From: Gnetum montanum
Lineage: Eukaryota > Streptophyta > Gnetopsida > Gnetales > Gnetaceae
Reading direction: 5' to 3'
NCBI GenBank assembly: GCA_015680685.1
Contig: MNCI01023335.1
Span: 1 to 45,368 of the forward strand
DNA: 45,368 nt
In this document: positions 39,553 through 45,368 of the stretch, piece by piece
How positions within the stretch are numbered: position 1 is the first letter of the stretch
How the letters are laid out: the number at the start of each line of letters is the position of its first letter
Position numbers and translations under genes: made by a program
Notes under the pieces: model-generated
Database searches by the model: none
The model's input: the letters and a program-made list of their open reading frames with translations, nothing else
Told to the model about the DNA's origin: nothing

Positions 39553-40000
39553 AAATGCATAAAGATTTTAACTCAAGGGGCTCTTTTTTGAAGTTCTTAG
39601 GGATTTCTAGCTTCCCCCAATCATCTTGGTCATCAACAGTGAATAACTATTGATGAATCTCTTCCATTTCATCTCTGCTATGAATGTAGGCTTATACAAG
39701 CCCCTTTGATGGTTCCATGCACAATGCGCTACTAGCAGGAGCACCTGTCAACCACTGGGTGCCCTCTTGGTTAGTGGCTACTACGTATAGGCACTGTTGA
39801 ACAGGTGATTCCTTGGTACACTGACTGCATGCTTGAATGGATATCCACTTAGCTGACCATAATTGCTGCACACAATTGCACCCTGAGTCACTGTACACGA
39901 TGCATGGAACACGCTTCTTCTCGATCTTCCCGAAAGGATTTTCCTTTGAAATTTCAAGGGATAGATCATGGAGGCCTAGTCATGCATCCATCGTGCTTAG
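39553..40000 (-). pseudogene. E4 protease-RT linker
   Basis: Between the protease and RT motifs. Fragments of open frame exist on the minus strand, but the reading is broken and no domain is recognisable. Confidence 0.45.
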
Positions 40001-40360
40001 CTAGGCCCTTCCCATGATGATTGGGAAGTTCCCCTTGTAGTTCTCTACACGGATGACCAGGAAATCAGCAGGGTAGGACCACCCACATATGGTGGTCACA
40101 ATGTCCTCCACCAATCCCAAGGGAACAGTGATGGACTGGTCTACTAACTTGAGCCAGATATTGCTCTTCTTTAGCGGGGGCAGGTTCCAGTTCTTGTACA
40201 TATCATGAGAGATCAAATTGATCCCTGACCTCGAGTCTAGAAGAGATTTGCATGGCTCGTTCCCTGCCACTTGAAGATGGATGAGGGGGCTTTCTAGATC
40301 AGTCAATTTTTGGGGAAGGTGACCTGCTTTGATCCAGTTGGTCACAGCATGCGTGAGCAT
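40001..40360 (-). pseudogene. E4 protease (aspartic)
   Basis: Reads PCKSLLDSRSGINLISHDMY, then PLGLVEDIVTTI, YPADFLVI and NFPIIMGRA. The active-site triad DSG is DSR, so the loop is inactivated. The spacing to the closing IIMGRA motif is normal for Athila-type proteases. Confidence 0.85.
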
Positions 40361-42809
40361 GATCGTCTAGACATTGGAGTGTTGTTGTTGTTGGCTTTGC
40401 AGCTGCTCAGGCGGTGGAGTAGTGGAGGTGCTTATAGGTTCAAAGGTATTGGCCACAAGTGTATGCAAGGGTATGTTCAGATTGTTGGGCTAGAAAAAGG
40501 GACGTTTGGGTGGCTTGGGTTCCGGTCCACTAGGTTGAGGTGCTAGTTGTAAGTTAATAGCCCTCGTAGTGTTTTGTTGCTGCGACTATGGTGGTATCTC
40601 TCCCTACATTGGAGGTGTAGGTGGCAGCTAAGTGGGGTGTTGTGGAGGAGTGGCAGAAGAAGGTGATGGAGGGTAGAAGAGATATGGGGTTTCCCCCTGG
40701 GGTGATGGAGATTGAGGTCAAAAATACTCCAGGGGTGGTAATGACTTTGAAAGGCCACATGGCTGGAAGAGTCTCGTGGAGAGATCAGTTGCTGAACGTA
40801 GTACCCATAAGGATTTGGTTGTTTGTGAGGGTACTGCTACCTTGGAGGTGGAATCCCCCATGTTTGTGGGTGCTTCCATTGTTGGAAGTATTCATATGGT
40901 TGTGGTGGCACTCCACTTGGATAGTATGCTTGTTGCTGTTGGTGGAATCACCTGGGATTGCCTTGTGGATAAGGCAACCTTTGGGGTGTTTACCGCTGTG
41001 CCAAGAAGGGGTTCAATGCGTACACCCCAGACTCTTGAAGGTGTGACACCATAGGGCAACATCCCTTAGGATGTTCATATTGGCATATGCCACATTCATC
41101 TTCCTCCTCAGTGTTAGAGTCTACAACCTACTCTACCACAGTAACCTTGCCCTTACCCTTATATTGGGCATGTTCAACTTCCTTCTTCTTGCACTGATCG
41201 TGGTCATTACCTTGTTCTTTGGATTCCTTTATGATTTTCAACACTTTTTGGACTCTTTCATCCAAGGAGTTCCACATCTTAACCACCTTTTCCAAAATTT
41301 CAGATGTGAACTTTTGTAATGGAAAGGTCTTTTAGTTTATTGCTGCTTCCAGTGATGATTCTTCCTCCTCATCACAAAAATGGACTTCCCTTTTCCTGAG
41401 GGAAGGATCTTAGTTGAATTCTTCTACACTTCTTTTTTCTAAGTTTTCCTTCCTCCTTGGCCACCTGTTCAATGAGGCGTTGTAATTGATGGACCCTTAG
41501 CTCTGACAATCGTCCCTGGGCATACACACCAAGGGTCTTTCGCGTTTCAAAATGGAACCCATCAATGATGTGGTGAAGTTGTGCCTGTTGAGAGTAACCA
41601 TGCCTAGGATACCAATGCAACAATGAGTAGTACCTGCTCATGGCGGCATCCAAGGGTTCATGATTCCCTTGTTTCTAGCCTTGGATCTGCCATCTCAGGT
41701 TCACCACTCTGGAGTACATTTGATACTTGTAATTGAAAATTTCAAGCATCGTACTCCATCTTTTGATTGATTCCAGCTCCAAGGACCGGTACCAACTTTT
41801 AGCTTCTTTGACGAGTGTGCGAGGGAACAACTTCAACTTCTACCAATCATTGTCAATGTTTTGCAGGGTGCAGGCATCATGGAATGCCTGCATGTGAGTC
41901 AATGGATCACAGTTGTATCCCCCTTCAATTCTAGGGATGTCGTTCATATCAACGCACTTGATTCGGCTATCCTTCATGTGCCTACTAGGGATTTGAACTA
42001 CCTCAGTGATTTGGAGCATACTCCGGGTAGCCAACAACGACTCATCTGAATCATAGTCCTACTGGGGATCATGATGTCTATGATAATTCCAGTTATCCCT
42101 TGTTTCATGCCGGTGAGCATCACGTGATTGCTCTTGCACTTCCTCACATTGTCCCTTTCAAACCTTTTTGCCACCATCCTTTCGCTCCCTCCTACTTACA
42201 ATCAGAGCTTAAGCTAGATGAAGGAGAAGGAGAGTGAAAGGTTGGAGAGGAAGGAGAGGGATCTCTCCCTCTACCCTGATGATGGTCCCGATTGTCCCAT
42301 TCATCTTTGCTATGTGACCCTCCATCTGCTTGGGGATCTTGGCCACCGAGATGCTTGGACTGAATCATGGATTGGAGGACCTGCTACCCTAGGGGAAGTT
42401 CGGTTGAATGGGTATCATGAAAGATGGGATCCCCATCATCCTGTAGCCCTTGTGACAATAAGGGGTTACTAAATTATTTCCCCTTTAGTTGTTTATATCT
42501 GTCTGCCTGCTGCTGATCTCTTACTCGTTGAGCCTCAGTGGGACGATAGTCCCGGTAGTTATGGTCCTCCATGACATACTCTTCTCCAAGGTCCTAGATG
42601 CCCAATCTTCCAAGATTGTAAAATAGCATCGCAAGAGCCGATCAGTCAGGAGGGTGTACAATATTTTCCTCTATGTCCTGCCATCATAGATGCTCATCTT
42701 GATGTAGGATGAATGTGAAATCAGGGACGTATTGATCGGGATGCTTGTACACCACTTGACACCCCTATGACACCGGTGGGGTGGATATCTCCCTTCTATG
42801 AGAAGACAT
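40361..42809 (-). pseudogene. E4 gag
   Basis: Starts at ATG 42809 (MSSHRREISTPPVS), with stops at 42767 and later. The capsid-like part reads DCDPLTHMQAFHDACTLQN-like (41900-41960) and MSRYYSLLHWYPRHGYSQQ, IIDGFHFETRKTLGVYAQG (41653-41500). A Gln/Pro/Tyr-rich tail (HQQQQAYYPSGVPPQPYEY, about 40970) leads toward protease. No zinc knuckle was found. Stops and frameshifts are frequent. Confidence 0.8.
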
Positions 42810-42958
42810 ATTAGACGTTAGATAATCCATGTAATCGATGTACCTTACTACTAACTTTAATCCACCTAGCATGCATAAATATTTCAATCCTGTGTCTGTT
42901 CCAATGACTTGAATGATAATTTCACTAAGGTTAGATGACACATGTAAGACTTAACAAG
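42810..42958 (-). other. E4 leader between primer site and gag start
   Basis: About 150 bases with no gene; 5' untranslated leader of the E4 transcript. Confidence 0.55.
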
Positions 42959-42975
42959 TCCCCAGCAACGGTGAA
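42959..42975 (-). other. E4 primer-binding site, tRNA-Asp-like
   Basis: Directly after the 5' LTR the minus strand reads TTCACCGTTGCTGGGGA. It matches the complement of the plant tRNA-Asp 3' end (GGCGCCGTTGCCGGGGA) at 13 of 17 positions. Athila-type elements commonly use this primer. Confidence 0.7.
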
Positions 42976-43876
42976 TGATGAGTGGCTAGGTACCCCTACG
43001 TCCAACCATACGAATCATGGGCATTCACATGTGACTCAGTCAAATTCCATAGACTGTAAGCACTTAACACACACTAGATCCTAACCAGTGAAACCCTTGG
43101 ATTAGAACGGTCACTGTCTTCCTAATCTCACTTGTGATGTTCCAATTACGATGGTTAAGTAAGATTAAGGCTAATGATTTTTATATCTTTTTGCATATCT
43201 TTTGGTAGCTAATTAAGGTATGAAGAGTAAGGAATGAACTATTATCTAATCTATAATTATCCTAGCTTGTACTTTAACTATTCCTAGCACAAGTATCCGA
43301 TCCCATCTTTCGAACATGTTCTGAGCATCTCTTAACACTTCTGGGTGACCAGAAGTTAAGCATCACTGGGCTTACCAAGTGTTTGATTTACATTCGAGAT
43401 GGTTGTACTTATGGCCTTTACAAACTACGAATAAGTGATAGCGATCAAGATAACAATAATAGAAACTTAAGTAATTAACAAGTAATTAACAAAGCATAAA
43501 CATTTTAAACTATTGAATGCATAAAATAGCTAAGTCCAAATGCTACAAGGAATGCTTGAATAGTTCATCTTTATTGTCATCACACTAATGGGCTCAGATA
43601 CGTCAACGCTCGAATAAAGAGCCTATCACTTTTCTTACACCTACTATGGGCACTTGGAAAATATTCTATCTCTTGCGGGAACAAACTGCAAGAGCTTCAC
43701 TACAACTAACTGAAAGGTGCCTAAATGAGGCGGAAGGCCCTCTTATTTATAGGCCAAGATAGGCGGCTGCGTAAATGGGGCCATGTTGATGTAGGGAGGC
43801 TATGTCGATAGGCCCACGTCGATGTGGCTGCATATACGCAGCCCAGTTGACGCATTGACTTAATGAAACTTCATCA
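42976..43876 (-). repeat. E4 5' LTR (901 bp)
   Basis: Same length and ends as 30797-31697. It carries the TATA box at 43753-43742 and the better 5S-like patch: GATCCCATC at 43299 and AGAAGTTAAGCATCACTGGG at 43351. Confidence 0.96.
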
Positions 43877-43881
43877 GTCCT
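43877..43881. repeat. Target-site duplication GTCCT, right of E4
   Basis: Follows TCATCA of the LTR and equals 30792-30796. Confidence 0.95.
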
Positions 43882-44284
43882 CCTTCCCATTGTGGGATGC
43901 TTCATCACGGAACACCACATGTCATTTTTCCATTGACACCCTGGCCATTAACAGTTGATCCAAGATCCACTGTTTTTGGTCTGTCAAGGGTATGGAAGTG
44001 TTAGGTGAAGGAACGAATTCCTTCCTATTACAATACATGAACTCATATTCATATTTCTCTTCAAGTTCTTGTGGGTACATAGGCAAATTCACCATAAGTT
44101 TAGCACAAAGGAAGTTGTAATGTTCCATGCATTGAGCATGCCCCTCAAGCTCTTTGTTTTGAATCCAGAGAGATTGACGTGGCTGCACTAGATTGGTTGG
44201 TGGCTCGAAAGCAGCAGGCATAACTTGTGTCATCAAGGGAATTTTGAGACTAGCAGTGAAAATAGCGGTAGTTGTCGCAACCAT
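43877..44284 (-). pseudogene. E3 gag N-terminus, right of E4
   Basis: ATG at 44284 opens MVATTTAIFTASLKIP, then SLWIQNKELEGHAQCMEHYN and QELEEKYEYEFMYCNRKEF. One TGA at 43922 interrupts it. With E4 and one GTCCT removed, the frame continues into 30796 (EDLDSHSKGS, then SFVMAPPST). The part up to the Pro-rich region has no equivalent visible in E2, whose gag start lies outside the window. The assignment to gag is by frame and position. Confidence 0.7.
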
Positions 44285-44299
44285 TCTCTATGCAGTGAG

Positions 44300-44935
44300 A
44301 AGGTAATGCTAACGTGGAAGGGGGTAGGGCATGCAACCTCAAGAGCACGTAGAAGGATCACATACAACTAGCCCTCTCTATGAGGAACTCGACATGGAAT
44401 CTATTCGTTAGATTCCTGAAGAAGAGGTTCCCATAGAATAATCTCATGGGGATGAGACTCCAGCAAGAGTGCCAAGGCTTGAGGTCACCTTGACCAGGGC
44501 CTTCCTTGATGCTATCAAGCTGAAAGAGCTGTAATGAACGATCCTTCAAGAATTAAACTTTGAACCATTCCTAGAAAGTGCACTAGAGAAAGTCAAAGCT
44601 TAGCTACAGAATTCTCCCATGTGGCCAATCATCATGTCTGGTGGTGAGTGGTACTTGGGTGAAACTTACCTCTTCTAAACAAATCGGTAGCCATGGTCAT
44701 GAGTAAGAATCAAAGATATCCATGTATCTTACTTTGCAAAGGCAATCGCGCAAGCCCTTGAGTTGCTTGAGACTAGGGCTGATGTGGTAGAAATTTCAAA
44801 ATAAGCAGACCCCGAAGTGAAAGTGGAGTGAACCAGGTGATGTTATGGTGTAGATCATAAAGAGTTTGGCACATTAACCATCGCAGAACAAGTCTACTCC
44901 AAAATTACGTCTTACCACTTAAATCCAATGGTAAG
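44300..44935 (+). pseudogene. Second copy of the E4-type 3' ORF, on the plus strand
   Basis: Aligns along its length with 34750-34080 read on the minus strand: PEEEVPI, LEVTLTRAFLDAI, QELNFEPFLE, SPMWPIIMSGGEWYLGETYL, VRIKDIHVSYFAKAIAQALE and KITSYHLNP. Many stops. It is a different element from E4, and it faces away from E3 gag, whose ATG is only about 15-30 bases to the left. It is cut at 44935 by E6. Confidence 0.82.
44931..44935. repeat. Presumed target site GTAAG left of E6
   Basis: Five bases before TGTTGGC; the second copy would be outside the window, so it is unproven. E5 has GTAAC in the same position. Confidence 0.5.
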
Positions 44936-45368
44936 TGTTGGCACATTTAGCCATTTCATGGAACAGTATGGCTCTGAGATTAGAGATGGTCCGAAGCTTC
45001 TTGTTGTGCATGAAGGATGTGGAAGATGAAAACGCTGTTGACAAAGTGCAGAGAAGATGAAGATGGAATCGGCCCCGATATAACTTGGGTTGTATATGCA
45101 TACATATATCAAATCCATGGTTACTATCTCTATCACTACAAGGAAAATAAAATATTTTATGATTTAAAAAGGAAAGGACAATTATGGGATATTTGTGTGA
45201 CATCCTATAAAAGGAGACATTTGGCTATTATCCCTTTTATTCCTATGGAAGTTGTAACTTCCTATGATAGTTACAACTATAATATTTATAATTAATTTTA
45301 ATTTGGATTATCATGAAGACACGTGTCAGATGCATCATTTTTATCTCTTTTGTGGTTATAACCACCAC
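44936..45368 (+). mobile_element. E6: LTR of the E5 family, running off the window
   Basis: Begins TGTTGGCACATTTAGCCATT, the same start as E5 (one change in 20). It has GACACGTGTC at 45320 and CTCTTTTGTGGTTATAACCA at 45345-45364, which match E5 around 21410. It lacks the 1.4-kb extra segment of E5. No coding region is visible. Confidence 0.78.

Larger units (their letters stand above)
30797..43876 (-). mobile_element. E4: Athila-like Ty3/gypsy retrotransposon, complete with both LTRs
   Basis: 13,080 bases: two 901-bp LTRs, duplication GTCCT, ends TGATGA/TCATCA, a primer-binding site like the 3' end of tRNA-Asp, gag, protease, RT, one RNase H, integrase, a long 3' ORF and a polypurine tract. 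The single RNase H, the tRNA-Asp-type primer site, the large gag (YFxxG-like region WYPRHGYSQQAQLHHIIDG) and the extra ORF after integrase suit the Athila branch. All genes are decayed. LTR copies differ mostly by transitions. Confidence 0.93.
26160..44284 (-). mobile_element. E3: Tat-type Ty3/gypsy retrotransposon, interrupted by E4 and cut by E2
   Basis: Minus-strand element. From 44284 down: gag N-terminus (to 43877), E4 insertion, rest of gag (30796 on), protease (ends 27426), array 1 (27320-26927), then the 3' end of the antisense gene on the plus strand (26781-26160). The order gag, protease, array, antisense gene is exactly that of E2. RT, integrase and the 3' LTR are absent from the window and would lie left of E2 if E2 inserted here. 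No 5' LTR is visible right of 44284. Confidence 0.82.

Noticed and set aside
40621-41319. Plus-strand open frames of 80-140 codons in E4
   Set aside because: They lie opposite the Gln/Pro-rich gag tail, and low-complexity coding sequence often leaves the reverse frame open. One looks hydrophobic only because the sense strand is Gln/Lys-rich.
1-45368. tRNA genes, full rRNA genes, or intact host protein genes
   Set aside because: None seen on either strand; all recognisable coding sequence belongs to retroelements, apart from the unassigned antisense gene and the coiled-coil fragment in E5.

Overview
The window looks like intergenic DNA from a land plant with a large, repeat-packed nuclear genome. 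A gymnosperm is plausible, but nothing here fixes the taxon. I found no intact host gene. Nearly every base belongs to nested, decayed Ty3/gypsy LTR retrotransposons. Three copies (E1, E2, E3) are one family of the Tat type: they carry gag, protease, RT-RNase H, a second archaeal-type RNase H and integrase. One copy (E4) is Athila-like. Two LTRs of a third family (E5, E6) are also present.

Nesting, left to right. E2 (+) enters from the left edge and runs to about 26150. E1 (-; 38-7805; duplication ATTGG) sits in E2 gag. E5 (19590-22539; duplication GTAAC; LTR-only, with a 509-bp assembly gap) sits in E2 integrase. E3 (-) runs from about 26160 to 44284. E2 abuts, and probably inserted into, E3's antisense gene. 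E4 (-; 30797-43876; two 901-bp LTRs; duplication GTCCT) sits in E3 gag, and the gag frame is restored when E4 is removed. From 44300 a second copy of the E4 3' ORF lies on the + strand. It is interrupted at 44936 by E6, which runs off the window.

The unusual part is the design of the Tat family. In E2, protease ends at a stop codon at 11313 that is conserved in E3, and the RT polyprotein resumes only at about 17004. The 5.7 kb between them holds an antisense gene of eight exons (16225 down to 11848). It has its own TATA box, GT-AG introns whose phases agree, and a poly(A) signal, and would encode about 1070 residues. E3 carries the end of the same gene in the same relative position and antisense orientation, with the last intron at the same place and phase. 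Degenerate short-repeat arrays sharing a core like ATGRCNTTAAACT occur after protease, before RT and after integrase. A second code, TACGCT / GCGTATACGC, fills both the LTR U3 regions and the 5' part of the antisense gene. I infer a retrotransposon lineage that houses an intron-bearing antisense gene in its PR-RT interval, with sense and antisense transcription possibly under shared cis elements.

All coding regions are broken by stops, frameshifts or catalytic substitutions. Copies differ mainly by transitions, consistent with old, methylated DNA.
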